Shown here piece after piece: positions 8,157 to 16,165 of a stretch of 50,279 bases of DNA. Below the pieces are notes generated by a model. The model made no database searches, had not been told where the DNA came from, and saw nothing but the letters and a program-made list of their open reading frames with translations. Every line of letters begins with the position of its first letter. Position 1 is the stretch's first letter. The position numbers and the translations under genes were made by a program. Source of the stretch: an uncultured Ruminococcus sp. (GTDB lineage Bacteria > Bacillota_A > Clostridia > Oscillospirales > Ruminococcaceae); contig CALFMA010000029.1 of the NCBI GenBank assembly GCA_937880065.1, forward strand, positions 1 through 50,279. Reading direction: 5' to 3'.

Positions 8157-8184
8157 CACATTCATTTCAAGGAGGAAATAATAT

Positions 8185-8400
8185 ATGGAATTTTTCAATA
8201 GCGCAGTTGGCGTTCTTCAGACTCTGGTAGTTGCCTTGGGCGCAGGCTTGGGCATCTGGGGTGCAATCAATCTTCTGGAAGGCTACGGTAATGACAACCC
8301 TGGTGCGAAGTCTCAGGGTATGAAGCAGCTGATGGCGGGCGGCGGCGTTGCCCTCATCGGTATCACTCTGGTTCCTTTGCTCTCCGGTCTCTTTGGTTAA
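8185..8400 (+). CDS. Maff2 family membrane protein, copy 2
   Basis: 71 residues, ATG 8185, AAGGAGG upstream. It differs from copy 1 at only two residues (Ala2 to Glu, Gln8 to Gly), although the DNA differs at many third codon positions near both ends. Both copies are therefore under protein-level selection, and the duplication is not very recent. Same two-span topology and inferred role in the conjugation channel. Confidence 0.85.
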   Translation: MEFFNSAVGVLQTLVVALGAGLGIWGAINLLEGYGNDNPGAKSQGMKQLMAGGGVALIGITLVPLLSGLFG

Positions 8401-8424
8401 TCAGCAAAAAGGAGGTAATCGCCT

Positions 8425-9291
8425 TTGGACAGCATACTCCAACAGATAACTGACTGGCTGAAAGAAATGCTCGTTTCAGCCATCATGGGTAATCTGTCGG
8501 GGATGTTTGAGTCCGTCAACAACCAGGTTGGCGAGATAGCAACCTCCGTTGGCATGACACCGGCGAACTTCTCGCCGGGTGTCTTTGCCATGGTACGCAA
8601 CATCTCCGAGTCAGTGATTATCCCGATAGCGGGTCTGATCCTAACTTTCATAGCCTGCTATGAGCTAATTCAAATGATTATTGACCACAACAATCTGGCG
8701 AACTTTGAGACATGGACATTTTTCAAATGGGTGTTCAAGACCTTCGTTGCGGTCATGTTAATCACAAACACATTCAACATCACCATGGCGGTTTTCGATG
8801 TCACGCAGAATGTCATAAACGCAAGTGGCGGCATCATAGCGGGAAATACAGCCGTAGATGCTTCGGCACTTGAGAATATGCAAGACACGCTGATGGCAAT
8901 GGAACTTGGTCCTTTGCTTGGATTGTTCCTGCAATCCTTTATCGTGCAGGTCACGATGTCTGCTCTGGCAATCATCATCTTCGTCATTGTCTACGGTCGT
9001 ATGATCGAGATTTACCTGATGGTCAGCCTTGCTCCGATTCCGTTCTCCACTTTCGGAAACAGAGAACAAAGCAGTATCGGACAGAACTACCTGAGATCCC
9101 TGTTCGCCATCGGCTTCCAAGGCTTCCTCATTATGATCTGCGTGGGCATCTATGCGGTACTGGTACAGTCGATAACGTTCACCGATGACATTATCGGTTC
9201 TATCTGGGGTGTCATGGGCTACACCGTTCTGCTTTGTTTCACTCTGTTTAAGACCGGCACACTCGCCAAGGGTGTGTTCTCAGCCCACTAA
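8425..9291 (+). CDS. VirB6/TrbL-like conjugal transfer membrane protein (CD1112 type)
   Basis: 288 residues from TTG 8425 with AAGGAGG upstream. At least six hydrophobic segments are visible: SVIIPIAGLILTFIACYELI (about 70-90), WVFKTFVAVMLITNTF, then VTMSALAIIIFVIVYG, MVSLAPIPFSTFG, a GFLIMICVGIYAVLV segment and a final MGYTVLLCFTLFK segment. It is the polytopic inner-membrane channel part of the type IV secretion system. It sits directly after the Maff2 pair and 15 bases before prgI. Confidence 0.88.
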   Translation: MDSILQQITDWLKEMLVSAIMGNLSGMFESVNNQVGEIATSVGMTPANFSPGVFAMVRNISESVIIPIAGLILTFIACYELIQMIIDHNNLANFETWTFFKWVFKTFVAVMLITNTFNITMAVFDVTQNVINASGGIIAGNTAVDASALENMQDTLMAMELGPLLGLFLQSFIVQVTMSALAIIIFVIVYGRMIEIYLMVSLAPIPFSTFGNREQSSIGQNYLRSLFAIGFQGFLIMICVGIYAVLVQSITFTDDIIGSIWGVMGYTVLLCFTLFKTGTLAKGVFSAH

Positions 9292-9306
9292 GGAAGGAGG
9301 TTTCGT

Positions 9307-9741
9307 GTGGCAGCATATATCCCCGTACCCCGTGACCTGACGAGGGTAAAAACCAAGGCGTTTTTCAATCTGACCAAACGACAGCTGATCTGTTTCGGAG
9401 CAGCGGCGCTCATCGGAGTGCCGTTGTTCTTTTTGGTCAAGAGCATGGGAAATGTCAGCCTTGCCGCTATGACCATGATTATCGTCATGCTGCCCCTGTT
9501 CTTTTTGGCAATGTACGAAAAGGACGGACAGCCCTTAGAGGTCATCGCAGGGCATTTTATTCAGGCAAAATTCATTCGTCCCAAGGTTCGCCCTTATCAG
9601 ACGAACAACTATTACGACGCTCTGATGCGTCAGTATCAACTCGAAAAGGAGGTAAATGTGATTGTTTTTCAAGAAGAAAACGCAGGCAAGAGAAGTAAAG
9701 ATGCCTGCAAATCTGAATCGCAAGCAGCAGCGAGAAATTAA
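9307..9741 (+). CDS. PrgI family conjugation protein
   Basis: 144 residues from GTG 9307, AAGGAGG upstream. The N-terminus YIPVPRDLTRVKTKAFFNLT, two adjacent membrane spans (about 33-50 and 55-75) and the following YEKDGQPLE are hallmarks of PrgI, the small VirB3-like protein that partners the VirB4 ATPase. Its 3' end overlaps virB4 by 80 bases in another frame, so the two are tightly coupled. The last 30 residues, encoded by the overlap, are polar and may be dispensable. Confidence 0.87.
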   Translation: MAAYIPVPRDLTRVKTKAFFNLTKRQLICFGAAALIGVPLFFLVKSMGNVSLAAMTMIIVMLPLFFLAMYEKDGQPLEVIAGHFIQAKFIRPKVRPYQTNNYYDALMRQYQLEKEVNVIVFQEENAGKRSKDACKSESQAAARN

Positions 9742-12088
9742 GGCTGTTGTGGAACGAGCCAAGAAAGACAATGGTGTACCGCAGACTGCCCAGCAGTCCA
9801 TTCCCTTCCAGAGAATGTTCCCTGACGGCATCTGCCGAGTCACCGACAGTTTTTATACCAAGACCATTCAGTTTCAGGACATCAACTATCAGCTGGCACA
9901 GCAGGAGGATAAGACAGCCATCTTTGATGAGTGGTGCGGATTCCTGAACTTCTTTGATAGTTCCATCCACTTTGAACTGTCCTTTATGAACATGAGTACC
10001 GATGCGGAGAGCTTTGAAAAAAGTATCCGTATTCCATTCCGTAAGGATGCGTTCAACTCCGTCCGTGCCGAGTACAGTCAGATGCTGAAAAAGCAGCTGT
10101 CTCAGGGCAACAACGGTCTGACAAAGACAAAGTTCCTGACTTTCGGTATTGAAGCTGATTCTATGCGACAGGCAAAGCCGAGACTTCAGCACATTGAAAA
10201 TGACCTGCTCAACAACTTCCGCCGTCTGGGTGTTATTGCTCACCCGATGAACGGCAAGGAAAGACTTCGCCTGATGCACTCCATGTTCCACATGGGCGAT
10301 AGCGACAAGTTCTTCTTTGACTGGAAGTACCTTGTTGAATCCGGTTTGTCCGTAAAGGACTTCATTGCTCCTACCTCGTTTGCGTTCAAGACCAACCGCA
10401 CTTTCCAGATGGGCGGTATCTATGGCTCCATGTCGTATCTCCAGATCACGGCTTCAGACCTGAGTGACCGTATGCTTGCGGACTTCCTTGATATGGAGTC
10501 CAGTCAGATCGTCACCATGCACATCCAGTCGGTAGACCAGACTGCGGCAATCAAGACCATCAAGCGAACCATTACGGAGCTTGACCGTTCCAAGATCGAG
10601 GAACAGAAAAAGGCTGTCCGTTCCGGCTACGATATGGACATCATTCCCTCTGACCTTGCCACCTACGGTAAGGATGCAAAAGCACTCCTGAAAGAGTTGC
10701 AGAGCCAGAATGAGCGAATGTTCATGTTGACATTCCTTGTGATGAATACCGGTCGCACCGAGCAGGAACTGGAAAACAATGTGTTCCAGGCACAGAGTAT
10801 TGCCCAGAAGCACAACTGCAACCTGCGCCGACTGGATTATCAGCAGGAACAGGGCTTGATGAGCAGCCTGCCTTTGGCACAGAACCTGATCGAGATTCGT
10901 CGTGGTCTGACTACCAGTTCCACGGCTATTTTTGTACCGTTCACTACACAGGAACTGTTCCAGAACGGTGAAGAAACCCTTTACTACGGTCTGAATGCTC
11001 TGTCCAACAACCTTATCATGGTGGACAGAAAGAAGCTGAAGAACCCCAATGGGCTTATCCTTGGTACTCCCGGTTCCGGTAAGTCTTTCTCCGCAAAGCG
11101 TGAGATCACCAATGCGTTCCTCGTTACCGATGATGACATTATCATCTGCGACCCGGAAGCAGAATATGCGGCTCTGGTTCACAAGTTCAACGGTCAGGTC
11201 GTGAAGATCAGTTCTTCCAGTACCAACTATATCAATCCGATGGACATCAACCTGAACTACTCCGAGGATGATAACCCTGTAGCGTTGAAAGCCGACTTTA
11301 TCCTGTCCCTCTGTGAGTTGATTATGGGCAGTAAAGATGGCTTGCAGCCTATCGAAAAGACGGTTATCGACCGTTGTGTGCATCAGATCTACCAGAGATA
11401 TTTCGACAATCCTGTTCCTGAGAATATGCCTGTCCTTGAGGACTTGTATGACGCCCTTCTGAAACAGGATGAAAAGGAAGCCCACCATGTAGCGACTGCA
11501 CTGGAAATCTATGTTAAGGGTTCGTTGAAGCTGTTCAACAACAGAACCAACGTAGATATTCACAACCGTCTGGTCTGCTACGACATCAAAGAGCTTGGCA
11601 ATCAGCTGAAGAAAATCGGTATGCTGATTGTTCAGGATCAGGTGTGGGGGCGTGTTACTGCCAACAGAACTGCAGGTAAATCTACGAGATATTATATCGA
11701 CGAGTTCCACCTGCTTTTGAAGGAAGAACAGACAGCCACCTACTCCGTGGAAATCTGGAAAAGATTCCGTAAATGGGGCGGTCTGCCGACCGGCATCACG
11801 CAGAATGTAAAAGACCTGCTTCGCTCCCCTGAGATTGCCAACATTCTCGAAAACTCTGACTTCATCTATATGCTGAATCAGGCAAGTGAGGACAGAAGCA
11901 TCCTTGCGAAGCGTCTGAACATTTCTCCCCATCAGCTGTCCTATGTAACCAACTCCGGTGAGGGTGAAGGACTTCTGTTCTACGGCAATGTTATTCTGCC
12001 GTTCATCGACAGATTCCCGACCGACATCGAACTGTACCGCATTATGACCACGAAGCTGAACGAGGTGGTAACTGACAAGGAGGGGTAA
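9662..12088 (+). CDS. virB4: VirB4/TraE-like conjugal transfer ATPase (CD1110 type)
   Basis: 808 residues. TTG 9662 is the start: AAGGAGG lies nine bases upstream and an in-frame stop sits just before it. Walker A GTPGSGKS is at 468-475, and a Walker B-type stretch RYYIDEFHLLL near 680. This is the large ATPase that powers type IV secretion assembly. Full length with no frameshift. A 686-residue open frame on the opposite strand (10454-12514) is a codon-bias shadow. Confidence 0.94.
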   Translation: MFFKKKTQAREVKMPANLNRKQQREIKAVVERAKKDNGVPQTAQQSIPFQRMFPDGICRVTDSFYTKTIQFQDINYQLAQQEDKTAIFDEWCGFLNFFDSSIHFELSFMNMSTDAESFEKSIRIPFRKDAFNSVRAEYSQMLKKQLSQGNNGLTKTKFLTFGIEADSMRQAKPRLQHIENDLLNNFRRLGVIAHPMNGKERLRLMHSMFHMGDSDKFFFDWKYLVESGLSVKDFIAPTSFAFKTNRTFQMGGIYGSMSYLQITASDLSDRMLADFLDMESSQIVTMHIQSVDQTAAIKTIKRTITELDRSKIEEQKKAVRSGYDMDIIPSDLATYGKDAKALLKELQSQNERMFMLTFLVMNTGRTEQELENNVFQAQSIAQKHNCNLRRLDYQQEQGLMSSLPLAQNLIEIRRGLTTSSTAIFVPFTTQELFQNGEETLYYGLNALSNNLIMVDRKKLKNPNGLILGTPGSGKSFSAKREITNAFLVTDDDIIICDPEAEYAALVHKFNGQVVKISSSSTNYINPMDINLNYSEDDNPVALKADFILSLCELIMGSKDGLQPIEKTVIDRCVHQIYQRYFDNPVPENMPVLEDLYDALLKQDEKEAHHVATALEIYVKGSLKLFNNRTNVDIHNRLVCYDIKELGNQLKKIGMLIVQDQVWGRVTANRTAGKSTRYYIDEFHLLLKEEQTATYSVEIWKRFRKWGGLPTGITQNVKDLLRSPEIANILENSDFIYMLNQASEDRSILAKRLNISPHQLSYVTNSGEGEGLLFYGNVILPFIDRFPTDIELYRIMTTKLNEVVTDKEG

Positions 12089-12091
12089 TCC

Positions 12092-13867
12092 ATGGCAAAG
12101 AGACCGACCCGACTCCGTTTCACCGAAGATGACCTTGCCAGTTCTCAGGTAAAAAAAGCTGCCAATCGTGCAGATAAGGCGGTTGATAAAGCCGAGAAGG
12201 CCGTGGATAAGCTGGCATCTAAACAGGCAAAGCCAAAACCGAAGCTGAAACTGGAAACGGATGCAGCCGGTTCCCGTAAAGCAAAGCTCCGTTTTGAAAA
12301 AGCAGAGCTTGCGGAAATCGAGCGTCCTTCCGTTGCAAAGCATATGGCAACCCGTGGCACAGCGGTCACAATCACATCCAAAGCACATCAGGCAGTATCT
12401 GAATACGAAGATGATAACGTCGGTGTTCAGTCCGCACAGGAAATGACAAAGGCAGTGGAAACCACTGCCTACACCGTCGATCATGCTGTTTACAGCCACA
12501 AGCTGAAAGCCCATGCCAAGGCTGACAAGTTGGTGGAGAAATCAGATAAAGCCAATGTGGATGCCCTTTATGAGAAGTTCAAAAAGGATAACCCCGACGC
12601 CGGTTCCAACCCGTTCTCTCGATGGCAACAGAAAAATGCCATCAAGAAAGAATATGCTGCCGCAAAAGCCGGTAAGGATGCGGCATCCAAAACGGCAACT
12701 GCAACCAAAGGCGCAGGTAAGGCAACAGGAAAAGCAGCCCAGGGAGCCAAGACAATCACAGAGAAAGTAACGGAGTTTGCTACCACACACTCCAAAGCCA
12801 TTCTGATTGTTCTGGCGGCAGGACTGCTTTTTATTGTGATCTCCAGTATGTTCTCCTCCTGTGGTGCTATGTTCCAGGGTGGAGCGCAAGTCGTTCTGGG
12901 AACTTCCTTTACTGCCAACGATGAGGACATCATCGGCGCAGACAATGACTACAAGGCTCTGGAAGCAGCCTTGCGAAATAAGATCAACAACATCGAGCGT
13001 ACCCATAGCGGCTACGATGAGTACCGTTATGACCTTGATGAAATCAACCACAACCCGTATGAGCTTGCGGCATATCTGACGGTACAGTTTGAGGACTACA
13101 CCCGTTCGGAAGTTCAAAGCACTTTGCAAAGGCTGTTCGATCAGCAGTATGAACTGACCCTGACGGAAGAAGTGGAAATCAGGACCCGAACAGAGACCCG
13201 CACCGGCACTTACACTTGGACTGACCCTGAGACCGGCGAGACCTATGAGGAGGAATACGAGTACGAAGTTGAAGTCGAGTATGAGTATTATATCCTGAAT
13301 GTGAAACTGGAAAACATTGGTCTGAACCGAGTGATCGGCAGTTCCGGTATGTCCGAGGATGAAATGGAGCGTTACGCAGTCCTGCTCCAGACCAACGGCA
13401 ACAGACCCGACATTTTCGGGGATGACATCTATGCCGTGACCGGTGAGTACACCGACTATGACATTCCGGGCGAAGCTCTGACGGACACACGATTTGCCAA
13501 TATGATTCGTGAAGCAGAAAAGTATCTGGGATACCCGTATGTATGGGGCGGCAGTAGTCCTTCCACTTCCTTCGACTGCTCTGGTTTTGTTTCCTATGTA
13601 ATCAATAACTGTGGAAACGGATGGAGCGTCGGCAGATTGACCGCAAACGGTCTGATGGGTGTGTGCGACATCATCCCAAGAAGTTCAGCAAAGCCGGGAG
13701 ACCTGATTTTCTTCCAAGGCACTTATGATACCTCCGGTGCATCGCATGTTGGTATCTATGTAGGCAACGGAATGATGATCCATTGCGGAAACCCGATTTC
13801 CTATGCTTCAATCGAAACGAACTACTGGCAGTCGCATTTTTACTGCTTCGGCAGAATCAGAAATTAA
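12092..13867 (+). CDS. membrane-anchored NlpC/P60 cell-wall hydrolase (CD1108 type)
   Basis: 591 residues. A long Lys/Ala-rich N-terminal half lies before one membrane segment (about 235-256, LIVLAAGLLFIVISSMF). An acidic segment around 365-395 carries many Glu/Tyr repeats. The C-terminal NlpC/P60 domain begins at YLGYPYVWGG; the catalytic Cys496 (FDCSGF), His552 (SHVGIYVG) and His564 (MIHCGN) are present. It probably cuts peptidoglycan to let the conjugation channel through, as in Tn916 Orf14-type proteins. ATG 12092 lies 3 bases after virB4. Confidence 0.9.
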   Translation: MAKRPTRLRFTEDDLASSQVKKAANRADKAVDKAEKAVDKLASKQAKPKPKLKLETDAAGSRKAKLRFEKAELAEIERPSVAKHMATRGTAVTITSKAHQAVSEYEDDNVGVQSAQEMTKAVETTAYTVDHAVYSHKLKAHAKADKLVEKSDKANVDALYEKFKKDNPDAGSNPFSRWQQKNAIKKEYAAAKAGKDAASKTATATKGAGKATGKAAQGAKTITEKVTEFATTHSKAILIVLAAGLLFIVISSMFSSCGAMFQGGAQVVLGTSFTANDEDIIGADNDYKALEAALRNKINNIERTHSGYDEYRYDLDEINHNPYELAAYLTVQFEDYTRSEVQSTLQRLFDQQYELTLTEEVEIRTRTETRTGTYTWTDPETGETYEEEYEYEVEVEYEYYILNVKLENIGLNRVIGSSGMSEDEMERYAVLLQTNGNRPDIFGDDIYAVTGEYTDYDIPGEALTDTRFANMIREAEKYLGYPYVWGGSSPSTSFDCSGFVSYVINNCGNGWSVGRLTANGLMGVCDIIPRSSAKPGDLIFFQGTYDTSGASHVGIYVGNGMMIHCGNPISYASIETNYWQSHFYCFGRIRN

Positions 13868-13880
13868 GGAGGAATATCTA

Positions 13881-14141
13881 TTGGGTGTTAAGTTAGATAA
13901 GATTGGCGCAGACCTTGAAAAAGCCCGCCGCAAAAGGGCTGAATGGGATGCCAAAGTAAAAGACCTGGAACGCAGATACCGTGAGGAAGAAAACTCTGAG
14001 ATTCACGAGTTGGTTCACGCTGCGAACCTTACCCCCGATCAGCTTTCCGAACTGCTCCGTATGTTTGCAGGAGATATGGTTCCGAAGCCTGAGACTATCA
14101 ATTCTATGAATGAACAGGAGGAAATGCAGGATGAAATTTAA
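13881..14141 (+). CDS. DUF4315 family protein
   Basis: 86 residues from TTG 13881, AAGGAGG seven bases upstream. A coiled-coil-like charged N-terminal part ([20 protein letters not shown], then ERRYREEE) is followed by a short helical domain ([16 protein letters not shown]). The family is restricted to Tn1549-like elements and always lies between the NlpC/P60 and DUF4366 genes. Function unknown. Its end overlaps the signal-peptide gene by 11 bases. Confidence 0.8.
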   Translation: MGVKLDKIGADLEKARRKRAEWDAKVKDLERRYREEENSEIHELVHAANLTPDQLSELLRMFAGDMVPKPETINSMNEQEEMQDEI

Positions 14142-15216
14142 GAGATTCGGTGCCATGTTGCTGGCACTTGTGATGTGTACGGGAGTGTTCTCGACTACGG
14201 CGTTTGCCTATTCCGATGAGAGTGCAACGACCACTACCACGGAAAAGGTTGAAACCGTTGAAACTGCCCCTGAGAAAACCGAAGATCAGACTACCGAGGA
14301 AGTTCCGTACACTGTGACCGTCAATGAGGATGGCACGGTGGTTTTCTCTTTCAACGGTGAGGAATGGACTTACGATGCCGAGGAAACCGAGGATAATAGC
14401 ATGGGAACCGGCAAGGTGGTAACGAATGGTTCCCGTCTGAATGTGCGTACCGGTGCGGGCATGAATTATGAGATCATCGACCAGCTCCGTCCCGGTGAGG
14501 AAGTCGTGGTAGTCGGTGTTGAGGGAGACTGGTATCAGATCACCGTTCCCGAAAAGAATGGCTATGTTCACAGCGACTATCTGGAACTGATTGAAAAAGC
14601 CGAACAGAACAGCGAAATGGATATGGCTCTGCTTATGATGTTTATGAGTATGTTCATGCAGAACATGGACACGGATGCAAGCGAGCCTGCCCTTACTCCC
14701 GATGGCAATCTGACTCTGGTTGATGACATCGGCGCTCCTGACAAAGATGGAAAGCAGTTTATTACTGCGGTCACAAAGAACGGCAACTACTTTTATATCA
14801 TCATCGACCGTGATGATGAGGGCAATGAAACTGTCCACTTCTTGAATCAGGTGGATGAAGCTGACCTGCTTATGCTGATGAGCGAGGAAGAAGCTGCCAA
14901 GTACACTGAGCCTGTGGTAGAGACTCCGCCTACGGAACCTGATGTAACAGAGCCTGAGCCTGATGTGATCGAGCCTGAACCTGAGAAGCCTAAGACCAAT
15001 ATGCTCCCTGTGGTTCTGCTTGTTGCGGCTCTGATCGGCGGTGGTGGTTTCTTTGTATTCAAGAAGATGCAGGGAAAGAAAAAGGAAAAAGAAGCAGCGA
15101 AGCCTGACCCCGATGCGGACTATGTAGACGATGATGAGGACTACGGCTACAGCGAGGAATACGAGGACGATGATGTGGACTTCATCGCTGACGATGAGGA
15201 CAACGAACCCGTATAA
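14131..15216 (+). CDS. secreted SH3b and DUF4366 protein (CD1107 type)
   Basis: 361 residues from ATG 14131 (CAGGAGG upstream; the in-frame ATG at 14110 is poorly placed). Signal peptide: [19 protein letters not shown], with likely cleavage after AFA. A bacterial SH3 domain spans about 98-160 ([17 protein letters not shown], then GDWYQI and [11 protein letters not shown]). A DUF4366 region follows, then a Pro/Glu-rich spacer, a membrane span near 295-315 ([20 protein letters not shown]) and a very acidic tail. The topology suggests an envelope component that contacts the cell wall around the transfer machine. Confidence 0.85.
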   Translation: MKFKRFGAMLLALVMCTGVFSTTAFAYSDESATTTTTEKVETVETAPEKTEDQTTEEVPYTVTVNEDGTVVFSFNGEEWTYDAEETEDNSMGTGKVVTNGSRLNVRTGAGMNYEIIDQLRPGEEVVVVGVEGDWYQITVPEKNGYVHSDYLELIEKAEQNSEMDMALLMMFMSMFMQNMDTDASEPALTPDGNLTLVDDIGAPDKDGKQFITAVTKNGNYFYIIIDRDDEGNETVHFLNQVDEADLLMLMSEEEAAKYTEPVVETPPTEPDVTEPEPDVIEPEPEKPKTNMLPVVLLVAALIGGGGFFVFKKMQGKKKEKEAAKPDPDADYVDDDEDYGYSEEYEDDDVDFIADDEDNEPV

Positions 15217-15229
15217 CCAAAAACAGGCA

Positions 15230-15260
15230 TGATGCCTGGGGCAATCTTCGGATTGCCTTT
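15230..15260 (+). terminator. hairpin at the end of the transfer operon
   Basis: GGCAATC (15240-15246) and GATTGCC (15251-15257) pair around a stable TTCG loop, followed by only three T residues. A small AGGCATGATGCCT palindrome precedes it. Probably a modest terminator. Confidence 0.55.
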
Positions 15261-15282
15261 ACATAGCAAAGTCATAAATCCG

Positions 15283-15313
15283 TTACAACAAAGGATAAGA
15301 TATATGATATAAT
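15283..15313 (+). promoter_or_regulatory. possible promoter for the XRE membrane regulator
   Basis: The 238-base gap 15217-15455 holds no gene. A good -10 box TATAAT lies at 15308-15313, but the best -35 candidates (TTACAA at 15283, ACAACA at 15285) are weak or poorly spaced, so this is tentative. Confidence 0.35.
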
Positions 15314-15455
15314 CGTTTTAATATCATCAAGCGGTAGTCCAAAACAAAGAAAATCAGCAATGTAAACTCTTGTTGCGGATATGTAAAGCCAATGTGGTGG
15401 TGGAAAATTGTGATTTTAGATACAATGAAATCACCAAAGCAAAGGAGGATTTCAT

Positions 15456-16088
15456 ATGAAACTTTCAGATAAGATTATCGGACTGAGAAAGTCCAATGGA
15501 ATGTCTCAGGAAGATCTGGCTGAAAAGTTGGATGTTTCAAGACAGGCTATCTCTCGTTGGGAGTCGGGAACTGCAATGCCTGATGCCAATAATATTCTTC
15601 AACTCAGCAAGTTGTTTGGTGTTACAACCGACTACTTGTTGAACGATGATTATCAGAGTGACAATGATTTGCCTAAAGTGAAAGAGGTACAGAATGATAA
15701 CCTTGGACAAATCATGGTTTATTTGGTGACACTTGAAGTAATGGTGTTGCTGATACAGTTTATGACGACTGTAATTCTTCAAAATGTGTTTTTCGGATTT
15801 TTAAGTTTCTTGCCTTTTGTCGCAGCAATCGGTGGCTTTGAATATGCGTATCGAAAGAAAGCATCAAGTGCAACAGAAAAAACAAAGAACTTCCGCAAAA
15901 AGTTTTATAAGATTTCTGCATGGCTCGGACTTTATTTCCCGATTAGATTTATCGTAAGGGCTGCTGCAACATTCTACCCTCGCCCGTATTATTCTTTGGT
16001 ATTAGAGGTTATTATTTTAGCGATATATATTGCGGCGGCAACTTGCGTTAATCTTTCAATCGACAAGAGTTATTTACCAAAAGAATAA
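15456..16088 (+). CDS. XRE-family regulator with C-terminal membrane segments
   Basis: 210 residues. Residues 1-65 form a helix-turn-helix of the Cro/CI type (MSQEDLAEKLDVSRQAISRW, then LFGVTTDYLL). After a short linker come about four hydrophobic segments: IMVYLVTLEVMVLLIQF, VFFGFLSFLPFVAAIGG, WLGLYFPIRFIV and LVLEVIILAIYIAAATC. Such membrane-tethered regulators may sense the envelope state. It stands between the transfer operon and topB, with AAAGGAGG at a good distance from ATG 15456 and a terminator behind, so it is probably transcribed alone. Confidence 0.85.
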   Translation: MKLSDKIIGLRKSNGMSQEDLAEKLDVSRQAISRWESGTAMPDANNILQLSKLFGVTTDYLLNDDYQSDNDLPKVKEVQNDNLGQIMVYLVTLEVMVLLIQFMTTVILQNVFFGFLSFLPFVAAIGGFEYAYRKKASSATEKTKNFRKKFYKISAWLGLYFPIRFIVRAAATFYPRPYYSLVLEVIILAIYIAAATCVNLSIDKSYLPKE

Positions 16089-16107
16089 AAATAAAGGTTC
16101 AATACAT

Positions 16108-16146
16108 AGCAGTCATGCACTACGGTGTGTGGCTGCTTATTTTTTC
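16108..16146 (+). terminator. intrinsic terminator after the XRE gene
   Basis: AGCAGTCATGCAC (16108-16120) pairs with GTGTGTGGCTGCT (16124-16136), with G-U pairs, around a short loop, followed by a run of T residues. Confidence 0.7.
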
Positions 16147-16165
16147 GAGAAAGGAGCAGATGTAA

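Noticed and set aside
10454..12514. 686-codon open frame on the minus strand
   Set aside because: It lies opposite virB4 and the start of the NlpC/P60 gene; no ribosome binding site and no family likeness. It is a shadow of codon bias.
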